A stretch of DNA of 64,000 nucleotides. Source: Boswellia sacra (lineage: Eukaryota > Streptophyta > Magnoliopsida > Sapindales > Burseraceae). The notes under the pieces are model-generated. The model did not search any database. It was not told the origin of the DNA and saw only the letters and a list, made by a program, of their open reading frames with translations. The translations under genes and the position numbers were made by a program. Shown piece after piece: positions 47,401 to 60,100 of the stretch (positions are counted from its first letter, which is position 1; each line of letters opens with the position of its first letter). The stretch covers positions 124,001-188,000 of the forward strand of contig SNVD02009802.1 of the NCBI GenBank assembly GCA_013180625.2, in the 5' to 3' direction.

Positions 47401-50400
47401 TTGTAAGAATGATTTAAAAGCATACTTGCACAATAAATTCTCCATTTAGGAGCCTCTGAAAACCACCCACCCTAATAAGATCTGGAACATTATCCTACAT
47501 GAAAAAATTATCACTATCTTTGCTAAAAAGATGAGTAATGCAAAAAGTTTACTGCAAAAGACAACAAATAAATTAACTTTGCTATACCTCATTATCTGCA
47601 AGGCCATAGAGAGCAAATGCAGCATTGTGTTGCAGAGACCCATTTTTTGAATCAAGAAGCTTGAGCAACGGCACTATACCACCACTCTGAGCAATGCCAG
47701 CTTGGTTGTGCGTTTCCTATGATAAAAAAGTTTTAGCACACGTGAAAAACATATATTTTGCTAGACCACACAAATCAGTCACATGTTTTATGGACGAAAA
47801 TGCTTCAAATTTTTAAAAATTACAACCAGGCAAAAAGGTCTGTTGAGGAACAAAAAATACAATGGTAATAACATAACAAGTATTAACAAAAGTTATCTCC
47901 ATAAAAACCTAAAGGGAAAATACAAAACACACCCAACATGTTGATTAAATCATTTCCTTTGTTCAAAGAGCATGACAATCAAAAATTTTAATTACTCAAC
48001 AACCTGGATCATAAGATCTTGATGGAGAAGAACTCAAATGAAAAAATTTTTAGCAACCTTCAGAAAAGAAATTGGATTTAATTGTTAAAATTATTCAAAG
48101 TCAATCTAGTAATAAGATTTATATAGCTGCCTTCAAATGCCATTTGATTCTATATCTACTTTGAAGAAGGCAAAACAGGATAAAGAGATAATAACCTGTG
48201 CCAACCTCCCCAGAGCAAAAGCTGACATTTCCTTAAGCTGTGAATCTGAGGACTGAAGCATCTCAATTAATGGTCGGACAGCTCCTCTCTGAACAATGTG
48301 CACCTGCAAGAAATTTGTCTTTGTACTGATTAAAAAATAACAAGCATATAAGACGAGGCAATCCAGAAGATCTGACTAGCAACCCAAATTCATAATATTC
48401 CTGGACTATTGATAGGAAAAGTTACATTGTTTGAAGCAAGAAACAAATGTAAAGTCTACCTTGCAATCGGAATCTGCTGCAGCAAATTGACCAAGTAACA
48501 AAGCTGCTTCTCTTCTGCTTTCTGAACAGGAGGAACTGTCACAAAATTTATCAGTGTCTTGAAATATTTACTGAAAGAGAAGAACTTTTATAAAATGTAA
48601 AGCAGTTACCAGAAAGTAACTTGTAGCTCATTTATAAAACCAAAATAATAAAAACTAGATTTTAATGAGAATAGGATGAGCCGTACTGCAGAATTCACCA
48701 TTTTACCTGAGTAATCCAATGACAGGTTGTAAAGCTCCAGATTGAAGAACTTCTTTCTTTACACCTGGGGATGAGTGAACTAGATTCCCAATCACACCAA
48801 CCTAACAAGCCAGGTGAGGTCCATTAAAGCTAAAAGCAACATAGAGTTTGAAAATGAGAACCTTTAAGCATAAATAAGAAGTTTTGACGATAACTAACCG
48901 CTTCATAATGCATTGCAGCATCATCTGACCGAAGCATTAGTATAAGTGTAGGTAAAGCATTACATTCCACAATCTGCAAATTTGCAACTAAAATAAAGAA
49001 TCATGCTTTAAAGAGCTATAAAAATACCAATTAGCAGGAGAATTCTACCTGTTTCTTGTTCTCATCATTTTTAAAGGCAAGAGTTCGCAAGGCCCCAGCG
49101 GCTGCTCTCTGTACCTTTACATCTAAGAACTCAAGCAGTTCAACAAGTGGTGGGATGCCACCTTCAATCCTGCATGTGAGACAAAAATATCAGAATGAGG
49201 ATATAATAATTATTACAATACTTGGAAAGTAAATAGGCAAACAAGCAAACCTGACACGGATTTTGATGTCGGCATTCTCATGAGCAAGGTTAGTGATTGC
49301 ATCAGCTGCTCTCCTAATAACACCATTGAGTGCCCGAGATTTATTACCACTTTTGTGCCGTTTTAACAATGCCACAAGATGGGATAGAGCTCCAACCTCA
49401 ACTATGAGTTCCTGATGCTCTGGCTATTAAACAAAGTGACAAGCAGCATAACTACACCGTGATAAACGACTAGCTTAAGCATGAAACATAAACCCAGAAA
49501 GAGCTACATAAAAAGCGATAGTAGCATTTCCATCACACCATTTTACTTCTATTGGATGAATATTCAACTAAAAATGGATTACAAACGTTAATGACACAGA
49601 GGGGAATGCTATACCCATCATTGATTTCATCCACAGAAGAAATACAATTAAATCTGTATAGAAAGAAAGATACGGGAGCTCTTATTTTTAAATATAAGTT
49701 TGTTCTTTTTCTCTGCAAAGGAAAGCTGTCTGGAAAAATATGCCATCATCAATATATGCCCATGACTTTTAGCATATATTCATCAAGCTACAGAAGATGG
49801 TTAGAACAAAATCATCAAAAGCACAACATAATTAATGACTCTAGCCTAGTAGCCAAATCCCATAATTGTGCAACAATTAAATTTTCATTCAAAAACCACA
49901 AATATTATTGAATCATGCACAAAAAGACTCATTAATTTTACTAGAAACACCATAGCATGGAGAAAAACAGAGAAGGCACAATGTTCCATTAATTTTACAA
50001 AGATGCAACAAATTGAAATGGAAGTAACATATGGATTAAATATCATCAAGAGATTTGAAATACGTATATACATAAAGAACAATTCATGCAGCTAAATGAG
50101 AAAAATACTAAAATAAGGTAGCATATTTAATTACTTTCATAGCAAGAAGTCCAAGCGCAAAGGCACTGCCCTTCTCCACCTCATGCTCATATGGCATCTG
50201 AGAATCCGTCAATGGCGGTGGTGCCTGAAGATGCCTTACCAATGCAGGTACAGCTCCATTATCTATAATTACATTCACATTTTCCTCTGCACAGAACATA
50301 TTAACACAGAACCAAGAACCCTACATCAAAAAAAGGAACTACAAATGCAATAATTCACAATGTTTGCAATAACTTGATTAAAAACAAAAAGGAGTGACAA

Positions 50401-50914
50401 AGGACTCAAAAGATTGAATTAAATTACGAGACTGCCAACTTTTTAAAGCCTAGTCAAAATCTCAAAATCAAACAAAACAGTAAAAAAAAAAGTAAACAGT
50501 TAAAAAAAATAAGGAACAACGCAACGAGATCGCTCAATTCAGCTACCAACATGCCAATTCTTGGAAAATCCAGACACTAAACAGTCACATGCAACAAATA
50601 CAAACACAAACGTAATAAATCTTGACGCATATAGACGGTCAGAGCAAGAAGACAAAAATGGTACCGTTCTTGGCAAGTTCACAGAGGGCATGAGCAGCAC
50701 GCTTGGCGGCGGCACGATCGGCATCATTCGACGAAAAGGTGGAGTTGAGTACATCCACTTGAGCGCGAATATCCTGAACCAGATCTCTGTCGGAGTCGTT
50801 AGATTCGACGATCGAGACCTTGCGATCTGCGTTCTCTCCTTCGAAATCTTCCTCCAGCTTTCGTTTCAAGCTTCTTCGGGTGGAGACTCTTTGGTGCTTT
50901 TGATGACCCATCAT
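44416..50914 (-). CDS. ARIA: ARIA-type armadillo-BTB protein
   Basis: ARIA binds the bZIP factor ABF2 and acts positively in ABA signalling; its paralogue ABAP1 restrains cell division (family knowledge). Nineteen coding exons: 50914-50665, 50286-50135, 49423-49251, 49169-49049, 48973-48899, 48801-48707, 48535-48460, 48303-48196, 47716-47588, 47494-47426, 47291-47232, 47044-46921, 46755-46616, 45931-45868, 45776-45697, 45401-45337, 45247-45130, 45038-44914, 44512-44416. They sum to 2121 nt, 706 residues, against about 710 in Arabidopsis. A bipartite nuclear signal lies at 13-19 (RRSLKRK). Armadillo repeats span about 95-510 (GAVPALVRHLQ, GGIPPLVELLEF, GALQPVIGLL, GAVRPLIEML). The BTB domain is at about 538-640 (SDVTFIVEGKCFYAHRICL), followed by a BACK-like helical tail. 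Two adjacent Met codons start the frame; the first is used. Confidence 0.95.
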
Positions 50915-51657
50915 GAATTGGGAACGCAGAGATGGAGGTGGGGTAATTTGTGAAAGGAATCGCGAGACCCTTTATGTTTTCTGAGACGAAACGTTTGGCG
51001 GATGGTGATTTTGGATTTTATTTGGCAGAGTAATGTTTGGGTAAGGTGTCGCTCACGCCCGCCATTTTATTTTTTGATTTCCGCTAAAATGCGCTCCCGC
51101 GTTTATTGTGCTAATCTACAAACTAAAAATACCCGCTCTTTTTTTTCGCTTGCGAAGAAGATTGGTGGATAGACCGCTAATTCAAAAACTCTTCATCCGC
51201 TGCGCAAATACTCAAACAGAACTTTGATATATATTCGAAGGGAAGCGATATTTTAACATATTTTTTGTATAATTTATTAACATAAACTTATGACATTTCA
51301 TCTCGTCAAATCCAATAATTAAGATTGAAAGTTAAAAAATTATATTTAATAAGATTCACTCCAAAAATTTTAAAAAGAGTTTAATCCCACTAAAAACCAG
51401 CTCCCAAACGCGCCCTCAAAGTTTAGTACAGTGACATAAATCTTTTGATACAAATTTATAATCAATTATTGATTCATAAAATTCAATTGTTGAGATAATT
51501 GATGCGTTTGCAGTACTAAATACAACCGATAAATTTGACGAAATCAATGATCATAAATTTGTGTCAAAATATTGTACTAAAATATCTATTATATTTCTTA
51601 TTATACAATTACTATAATTTAAAGATTTTACTAATGAACCGTTAAAATAAACAGAAG

Positions 51658-51727
51658 ATGTTAAGATTCGAACTTGGGTCTAGGAGCTAGCTAAAGTTAC
51701 TAATCTTACACTCTACCATCAAGTCAA
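51658..51727 (-). repeat. tRNA-like sequence, probable SINE head or tRNA pseudogene
   Basis: On the minus strand an A-box-like GATGGTAGAGTG (51720-51709) and a B-box-like GTTCGAATC (51673-51665) are spaced 56 nt from end to end, as in a tRNA. The 5' and 3' ends do not pair into an acceptor stem and no plausible anticodon arm is evident, so it is not a working tRNA gene. Confidence 0.45.
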
Positions 51728-52284
51728 GAGGATTTTCTAATATTAAATTGACAAAAGACATATTTAACCTAAACCATAACACCCCAAAAACCTTAATCAA
51801 GCACACGTTCTAACGATCAAATTCCTCAATTCTTAGCACAAAACGCATATCCCATAAATCTAAATTCCCAAATTGAAATTCCTTGATTTCTCAATTCCCA
51901 TAAACATAAACCATATCCCAGTTAGCTCCCTACACAACATGAAACGCAATAAATTAATTTAAAGAAACAGAGAGAGAGAGAGAAAAGAAAGAGAAAGGAG
52001 ACGACAAAGAAACTTGGGGAAAGAGAAAAAATAATTTAATTTGTATATAATATTAATTGAGATTTTTTTAATTGTAATTGTAATTACATTGTTACCTTGC
52101 TTTTGGAGTTTTAACGGAGTGGAGACCGACGATAAGGGGTTTTGGCGCTTAATGTTTCGACAAATACAGGGGAGTACAGTGATAAACTTTTTTCAATTAA
52201 ATTAAAATTTTAATTTGAAGAATTAGCCGCCAGAGTCGGCTGATGGAGTCCGCCGTTGCCGTTGCCGTTGCTGGCTGCCACTGG

Positions 52285-53290
52285 TACAGGGTGCTTGAAT
52301 CGAGTTTTAAATTTTTATACCATATTATACCATTATTAAATATAATACCATGTCACATTTCCGTATAGTAAGGTAGGGGAAAGTATGGTATATTATTTTT
52401 CGGTGGTTGACTAAATTAACCAAAATTTAGATAATGTTTTACCATTTTTTTTTATTGATTTTAAAGCTTTATATATAGCTTTTTTTTCCTAAAATTTTGA
52501 TACTTTGAGTTCTTATTTTGACAATATTTAATATTATGATTCATAAATTTTGTACAACATAAAAAATAAATAATTACATATCCTTAATAATACAAATAAT
52601 AAAGTAACTAGACATTCTATAACAACACAAATAATTAAGTAACAACATATCTATAACAACATAAAAATATCAAGTAACTATATATTCCAGAACAACACAA
52701 ATACTCAAGCAATTAAATATGCACAATAATACAAATAATAAGTAACTACATATATAAATCCTTCCACAATATTCAAACCTTCAAGTTAAAGCTTTAAGTC
52801 TTACAAAGTTTCAACTTCCAGTATAGTATAAATTAAAAAAAGAAAAAAGAAAAAAGAAATTATAATTCACTTAGAAAGATAATAAATATATTAAAATTTA
52901 AATAGAATGACAAAAGAAAATTAGAAATGAATATTATTATTGAAATTACCTCAAACTTTCAATGGTTAGGGTTTAAGGTTACTAACATTTTTATTATATA
53001 CTCAATTAAGATATATAACACTCACACATACATATTATACATAACCAATTATATCATTACACGTGGCATAATTTATAATTTTTGAAAAGAGATATGGTAT
53101 GGTATGATATTTTCGTGTTTTTCTAAAAAATATCCGCCACTATACCATACCATGATGGGTTTTCAAAATTTTTACCATACCACATCCTATTCTTTTCTTA
53201 TACCCTACCCTACCTCCACTATACTATGGCGGGTATGTCAGGTTCGGACGGTGGGGGATACCATGCGTACCTCTAATGCTATCGTGATTG
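52285..53290. repeat. Candidate non-autonomous hAT-like element with TACCATA clusters
   Basis: Copies of TACCATA/TATGGTA crowd both ends of a roughly 1-kb interval (52318-52392 and 53090-53265) in both orientations and are absent from the middle, which is AT-rich non-coding DNA. Subterminal motif clusters of this kind are typical of hAT transposons. I could not define terminal repeats or an 8-bp duplication, so the edges are approximate. Confidence 0.35.
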
Positions 53291-55065
53291 TTGTTGGCAC
53301 CAAAACTTTAAACGTCTAATCCCATTAATTACCGCCTTAATCATCAATGAAGTTTGAAGAACCTAGATGGCTGGCTGATGATGATCATCGTAGCATAGGC
53401 GGTGTCACCGAGCACACCATACCACCGGCACCCGTCGACTGCAACTGCAGCTATCGGGCAGCCCCTTTTTCTTTTTTTTAAAAATTGAATTAATAAATAT
53501 TAATTATTTTAATACTATAAATTTAAATATAACAAATAGTTTATATATTTATAATTAAATAGTATATTTTGTATTTTTAATTGTTTTAATTTTTAAATTT
53601 CATGAAAATAAATAAATAAATTATTTTTATTTATAAAATTATCTATTTAATTCATCATAATATATTTATCATATTAAAGAAGATATATATTTTATAAAAC
53701 GTAATTTTATTATTAATTATTGATTATGATTGTTATTGATATCTCAATTTAATTTTGTTAAGTATTTAATTTCTAAGGCATATTCTATATTAAATATTGC
53801 ATATTAATAATAAGGGTATACATGTCATATTTAAATTAATTTGTTAGCTTAAGACTTATTGAATAATTAAAAATAGATATATCATAAAGTGATACAAAAA
53901 TAAATGCTAATAAGTATTAAGTGTCAATAAATGCTAAAAAGTGTTAAGCTAAAAAACAAATCGCCCCTTTCATTAAATTCTAATTTGTCTTACGTTAAAT
54001 AATGATTATGATTTTAACTTTTTTTTATTTAAATTCCAATATGTATTTTTCAACACATGTTTAATTTGTATAACTACTTAATAAATATTTTATAGATAAA
54101 TTCACCAAATAAATGTTTTAGATAAATTCACCAAAACAATAAAATATTGTGTTGAGTTTTTTTAATAACTTATTTTTTTATAACATTGATTATCTAAACT
54201 AATAATAATACATATAAGAATAATTAATACAACTTAATTCTTACAATGTGATGTGAGATAATATAGCAGGTGGGTGATTATCACATCATTTAGTAATAAT
54301 TTTTTGTTGATTTTAAATTATTATTCATTGAATAATATTTATAATATCAAATTATACGAATTAAATTATATTTTTATATTATTATATATGATATTACTCT
54401 AAATATTCAATTTTTAAAAAATTTATTAAAATTTCATAAATCATCATTGCCTCAATGTTGTAAGTTATCTACTGTATTAAATTCTCGACAATTACCAATG
54501 ATAGACACAACTAAATACTTCATTCATGATATTTTAAAATATATGTAATACATTATTTGCATTGATGATTAATTATCAAGAAAGCAAATTTAGACATCTT
54601 CTAGAAATTATTTCATCTCCATCAACGAAGAATATTATTTGTTGGGTAAAGATTTCTAAAGCCCAAAAGGTCAAATGTAAAATCGGAAAGTTAGAATCCA
54701 GCCCATACAAGATTCTCATAAAAAAGGCTTATCGAGCCCAAAAAGTTATCAGCGTAGCTGTTCCACAAGTCCAACTTAGACCCAATCAAAGTCACATGCC
54801 AAGGCTTGTCCTCGTTATACCAGTCGGCGGTATGGTCTATGAACCACAATCCCTACTAAAGCAAAAAACAAGATCATGGGCGTGATATTATCAATGATCC
54901 AACAAATCAAACATGGACAGAAACCCCAAAGCCACATCACATAACTAAGCCTTATGAATTGGTAATTAGAGTTACCAACTCAATTGAGATCAAATATTCA
55001 GCTACATGCCACTTACACCTTCAAGTCAGAGCCAAGTTATCACTTTGCTTATATGTAGAGATGGG

Positions 55066-55397
55066 TGACGTGGCATAATCTACTTTATTAATAAGTTTAT
55101 TATTGTCTTTCTATTTATTTGATTAATTTGGGTTTCTTTGATTTAAGAAATTGTTGGTGTAGAGATTTTCAATTAATTAGAGATCTTGACTTTTTTCTAA
55201 TTTGGCTAAAACTCTTAATATGATTAGATTAGTATAAATATGAGTTTTTATTATTATTTTATCATACTTGATTAAATTTGATTATTTAATATATTGAAAA
55301 GATTATTCAGCCAGATTGTTAGTTAGTGTCGAATGAGTATTTGTTCGAGGTTGTCGTTTGTTGGTTTGTTTTTTTTTTTGGTTTTCTTCTTGTTACA
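55066..55397 (+). repeat. Left LTR of the deleted gypsy element
   Basis: 332 bp with TGACGTGG...TTGTTACA ends. Aligns with 56776-57117 through shared blocks such as TTTGATTAATT, GGGTTTCTTTGATTT and TTGAAAAGATTATTCA, with many substitutions. Confidence 0.8.
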
Positions 55398-55709
55398 GTT
55401 TTCATGTCAAACTGGTACCAAAGTTTGGTCAAATCCGACTATGAATTTTGGGAAATCCCTTTTGCAAAGCCAGAAAATAAGTCCCAAGTTGCCATGAACC
55501 CTAAAAACAAATAAAAACCCTAATACAGTACCCAAGAAAACCCAAAATACCTCACTGCCGTCAAATACCTAGCAACCACCACACACCGCCACATGCCACC
55601 ATTAGCCAACACGTCAGCCATTGCTAACCTCACCAAAACGTAGATCAACTCACCACGAACATACTTCCCTTCATCACCATCCCTGAACAACAGCTATGAA
55701 ACATGATTC

Positions 55710-56760
55710 TATTTTTGTAATGATTGATAGGTTCTAAAAAATAGCTTAGTTCATTCCTTGCCTTAAGACTAATAATGCTTCATATATAGCTCAACTATTA
55801 TTTAAAGAGATTGTCTATCTTCATGGTTTGCTTGTCTCAATAGTGCTAGATAGAGATGTCTAGTTTGTTAGTTACTTTTGCAATATACTTTGAAAGTTGT
55901 AGCACATCCCTTAAGTTCTCTTCAGCTTATCATCTTCAAACTAATGGCCAAACTAAAGTGGTTAATCGTAGTTTAGGGAACTCGCTTCATTGTGTGTTGG
56001 AGAAAGTTAGCTAATTGGATTTAGTATTGCCTATGGTTGAGTTTGTCTATAATAATGTTGTTCATAGGTTAACTAGCAAGAGTCTATTCGTGATTGTTTA
56101 TGGTATTTCACACTGCCAACCTATTGACCTTGTTCACCTACCCTCTAATTATCATTCTTCAAACTTTGAAACTAATTTTGCCACCCATACGTGAGGTTTG
56201 TATGCTGAGGTTAGACAAATGATTTTCTTAAGTAATGATAAATATAGGTATGTTACTAATTTGTACAGTAGGAAAAAGCTTTTTAAGGAAGGTGACTATG
56301 TCATGGCGCATTAATTATTCTCGTTTTTCAAAACAAGCTAACAAGAAATTGTATGCCCATGCTCATGGTTCATTTAAAATCAATCTTAGCTTAGTTATAA
56401 TGCTTATTTACTTGACTTGCCTCCTAATTGGAGTACCAGTCCAGTTTTTAAGGTGGCAAACTTGTTTCCTTACTAAGGGAATTTCAAGCCTCCAGTTGTG
56501 TTTGACGTTTTTGCAAGTTCTCTTTCTAAAGTGGCACCTCATTTACCTCCATTTGATTCTGTGCCGATCGCTAAGGTTAATCACATTTGGCTCACCGCTA
56601 TGTTGCTTTTACTATTGTTGGTTTTTGTCATTTTCTTGTTTGATGGAAGGGTCACCTAGCAAATGATTATACTTTGCTTATTGAGGATGAGCTTTGCTGC
56701 ATCAATCCTCATGCTTTAGACTTTTATTTGCAGTCTCGCTTGTCCGGAGATAAGTCTTTC
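55710..56760 (+). pseudogene. Degenerate gypsy integrase and pol C-terminus
   Basis: Reading across several frames with many stops, the integrase core is recognisable from about 55720. There is a KIAHFIP-like segment, then LHGL with I-V-L-D-R-D, then a YH-Q-T-N-G-Q segment and RSLGNSLHC, then DKYRYVTNLYSRKKLFKEGDY. At 56640-56760 an EDELCCINPHALDFYL segment resembles the end of a chromodomain. Wholly non-functional. Confidence 0.7.
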
Positions 56761-56775
56761 TCAGTTGAGGGAAAT

Positions 56776-57117
56776 TGATATAGCATGGTCTATTTTATTA
56801 TTGGGGTTATTATTGTTTTTTTAGTTATTTGATTAATTAGGGTTTCTTTGATTTGAAAAATTGTTAGTCTAGGGATTTTGACTCAATTTACGGATCTTAA
56901 GTTTTTTAAATTTGACTCAAATTCCTAACATGGTTAAATTAGTAAAAATATGGGCTTTCATTATTATTTTGTTATACTTGATTAAACTTCATTATTTGAT
57001 ATATTGAAAAGATTATTCAAACAGATTATTAGTTAGTGTTGAATGAGTGTTTGTTCGAGGTTATTGTTTGTTGTTGTTTTTTTTAAAAAATTATTATTTG
57101 GTTTTCTTCTTGTTACA
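56776..57117 (+). repeat. Right LTR of the deleted gypsy element
   Basis: 342 bp with TGATATAG...TTGTTACA ends, partner of 55066-55397. Confidence 0.8.
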
Positions 57118-60100
57118 AGTTCCCCGTCAGTGGGCAAATTAAGGTCGAGTCGGGTTAGATTTGGACATGACTCAATCACTCTTTGTGGAGCACTAAATTG
57201 ACCTAACATTGGGTTAAAAATATAATAGACCCAATAGTACCCAACTCAAGTCTAGAAGGTTAAACTTGATACCCTTTGGTCCCCATATTTTCTACCCAAT
57301 TTTGAGTTCTATGATGGTTGTGCTTGACAAGACTTGACTTGGGTCAGATTGGATCAGTTCATAATATCTACCCTTACTCATATATATTTCATCCAAAGAT
57401 AGCTGGCGATAAGAAACTCTGACATAGTTCAATTAAGACAAACTTGGTGATATTATAAAGTTTTCACGTAGATTTTATTGACTTTGAGTGGTTAAGATCT
57501 ATTATATCCTCTCTCTTCTCTTATTTATTATATATTAACCATCAATTATGTGTTTGCATTTTGCTAAAGTGAAAGTTAGACGAGGAGAGAATCCTGATTT
57601 CTTTCCTAATTTTATATATAAATAAGAGTGGAAACTTTAAAATATCACCAAGTTTTGAGACACTTTGGCAGGTAGCTTTTGTGATGCTTAGTGGCGTCAA
57701 CACAGAGTCTTTGGGCATGATAGATCGGGTTCTGAAACGGCCTTAAGCTCATAAGCTTGGATGACGACATCAACATATTTAAACCTTATTCAAAGGGCTT
57801 TGCTTGCAGGCCTTGGTAACCAGTTGGCTAAATGTTTAGTATAAACCTGTGGCAGTAGAAAACTTAAGGACAATACAATCATGTCATCCCTGATGAAACC
57901 AATGTGAAGTCGTCCATTGTCAATAACCATGAATATCTTTCGTTTTCCAATAGTTCCAAATATAACTAGGCAGCTTCAGTAGTCATTTGTCAACGGCTTT
58001 CTGCTTGCCCGCTTCTGTTGACATAAGCTAGTGATCACTGAAACCATCATTTACGAGCTTCTCCCAATTCGTTATATTGTATTTATCCACATCCCCCAAT
58101 GGATTTTCCAAAGCTTTCGTGGATATAATTATGTACTTTTTAGGCTGCGGCAGAGTTCAATTTTGCAGATCATTTCATGCAACGTCTGTTCTTCTTTTTA
58201 TGGTTTAGTTTGGTCAATTATTTTGTTGTTTATGGGCCTCTTTATTGGGAACACTTGATCAATCCTCTTTTCAGCCCGTATAGAACCCCCTTGGGCCTGG
58301 CGCTAAATTAAGGGCTTTTTTGGTACGTTGACCTATACATAGTTGAGATCCGTGAACAGGCGAAGCCATCATGAGGCACGTTCAGAACTAAACATTTTAC
58401 GCCTGATGAGCTCGTCAAGCTTTGATTGAGATCCTCTTTTTTGTTGGTCTGCATCACTACCAGTATCAGTACCACTTTTAACTGAGAGATTGACAAATTT
58501 TACCTAATAATTTCATGACATATCTCAATCTCACCCACTTTGATGAATACCAAGTCAATCCCAGCACATGCAGTTGTCAACTTTCGGTTCCCCAGTTCAT
58601 TGCAGATTACGTGCTTATGCCTTTTTTTTTTTTTGAAAAAAAAATTATATTTCTTCCTTTGTGACTACTCTTTAAAGACTTTATTACAGCTTCCAGAACC
58701 CGAATTGACTGTTCTCGACTCTCGACAGCAATCAAGCCGATGGAACAAGTTGAATCAAGATTCACTTTTTAGTGTGGTCATTGTAACTGAGCACTCACTA
58801 GCGAGACTAGATGACCATTATTGCAGCTTTGCTCATATGCCCAAATCCCTGTTGTAAAATATTATAATTAATTTCGAGATGCTTTTACTTTACTTTAATC
58901 GCTTTCGTTTGTTGACTCCATATATATATATATGAGGACTGGATTATGACCTAATTAATAAAAAACTATTTTTGTCGCTTGAAAATTTAATAAAATTAAT
59001 TTAGTCCATTAAGAGTGAAACTAATTTCATTATATGACCATGAAAGGCTTTTACGATGCCAGGTTATCTGTTTACAAGGTAAACGACCTGGAGTCTCAAT
59101 AGTGACTCTCAATAATGTCTCTGCTCATTTGTCTCAGCTTTGATAAATAACAAAGGGAAATTCCAAAAATTTAAAGCAAAATTTCAAGAACACACTGAAG
59201 TATCATACTTGATTGATTGGGCCTGAAAGATCTTTTTGGGCTAACAAGGACTGGTTCTGGACAAAACCATCATTGTACAAAACCAAGACAGGCAGGCCTA
59301 TGCAAAGATGTAAAATGCAGTTTGCAACGGAAAACAAATCGGCGGCAATTGGAATCCGAAGAAACAAAAGCAAACTACAGTAGTATAGGGTAATTGCAAT
59401 TTGCATGGTAGTAGCAAGTGTTAGTGTAAACTTGTAGTACTAGCTGATTTCTACTGCAAGCAGGTGTCGGCGAAGTGAGAAGTACCGAAGTGACACTAAA
59501 AAATGAGGGAAGAAGCTTCGCGTGGTGTTTCCAAGGGATATGTCCTGATGAGTCCTCAGATTCCGAACCAGCGCATTTGCAGCCATTTTTAACTGCTCAA
59601 TGTGTCAAGCGTCTTCTCCATCTCTCTCTCTCTCTGTCCTGTTTCAGTAATCAGTACTGTCCTTTAGTTATAGATTCCCTTTCTATTTCTCTCCACCTCA
59701 GACCTCAGTCACACTCGTACACATTCACAAACAGACAAAAAAGTCAATCACGCGAACGCCAGGTGGTTTGTATTGTAATTCTAATTGTGTATGCCACGCC
59801 TGGGTATCCTCAAAGGATCTCTCACCGTGCTTTTGCATCCAACCTTCACGGGCTCCACTTCATGCACGCATATATAAATTACTTCATATATATCTCTTCA
59901 ACTTGCCCCACGTGATCTTGTAATGTCTAGAGCTGGCACTTGTATCAGACAATAACAGTATATATAGTTTGCATTAGACTAGACATAAGCTTGCTGGCTA
60001 GCTCCTACCGAAATGTATAAAATAATTAACAAGCGAAGAGACACTGAGAGGAAAATTTAAGGGAAAATTGTATTAATTAATTCATTTTAGTTTTAGCTAT

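Larger units (their letters stand above)
50915..55065. other. Gene-poor region upstream of ARIA
   Basis: Holds the ARIA promoter (about 50915-51150), a tRNA-like remnant, a GC-rich patch at 52220-52290 with GTTGCC triplication, and a hAT-like repeat. A second GC-rich patch lies at 53340-53460. 53480-54560 is very AT-rich. A 107-codon frame at 54562-54885 resembles no family I know and is followed by the gypsy remnant. No convincing gene. Confidence 0.55.
55066..57117 (+). mobile_element. Internally deleted Ty3/gypsy element with two LTRs
   Basis: Two homologous LTRs (55066-55397 and 56776-57117) in the same orientation flank 1378 bp. A degenerate primer-site-like TGGTACCAAAG lies at 55412, just inside the left LTR. 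A purine-rich GAGGGAAAT precedes the right LTR. Only integrase and C-terminal pol remnants remain inside; gag, protease and RT are gone. The flanks (ATGGG and AGTTC) show no target duplication. Confidence 0.8.

Noticed and set aside
54562..54885. 107-codon plus-strand open frame
   Set aside because: Less AT-rich than its surroundings and possibly a transposon fragment, but it matches no family I know and has no exon partners, so it is not listed as a gene.
56235..56666. 143-codon plus-strand open frame
   Set aside because: It lies inside the degenerate gypsy integrase region in the wrong frame; the recognisable integrase residues are in other frames.
57130..57380. hAT-like segment directly after the right gypsy LTR
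   Set aside because: Resembles common degenerate GGGTCGGGT-type repeats, but the two ends do not pair convincingly and no 8-bp duplication was found.
59475..59915. 146-codon plus-strand open frame
   Set aside because: Composition is that of translated TC-rich non-coding DNA; no domain, no codon bias and no adjoining exons.
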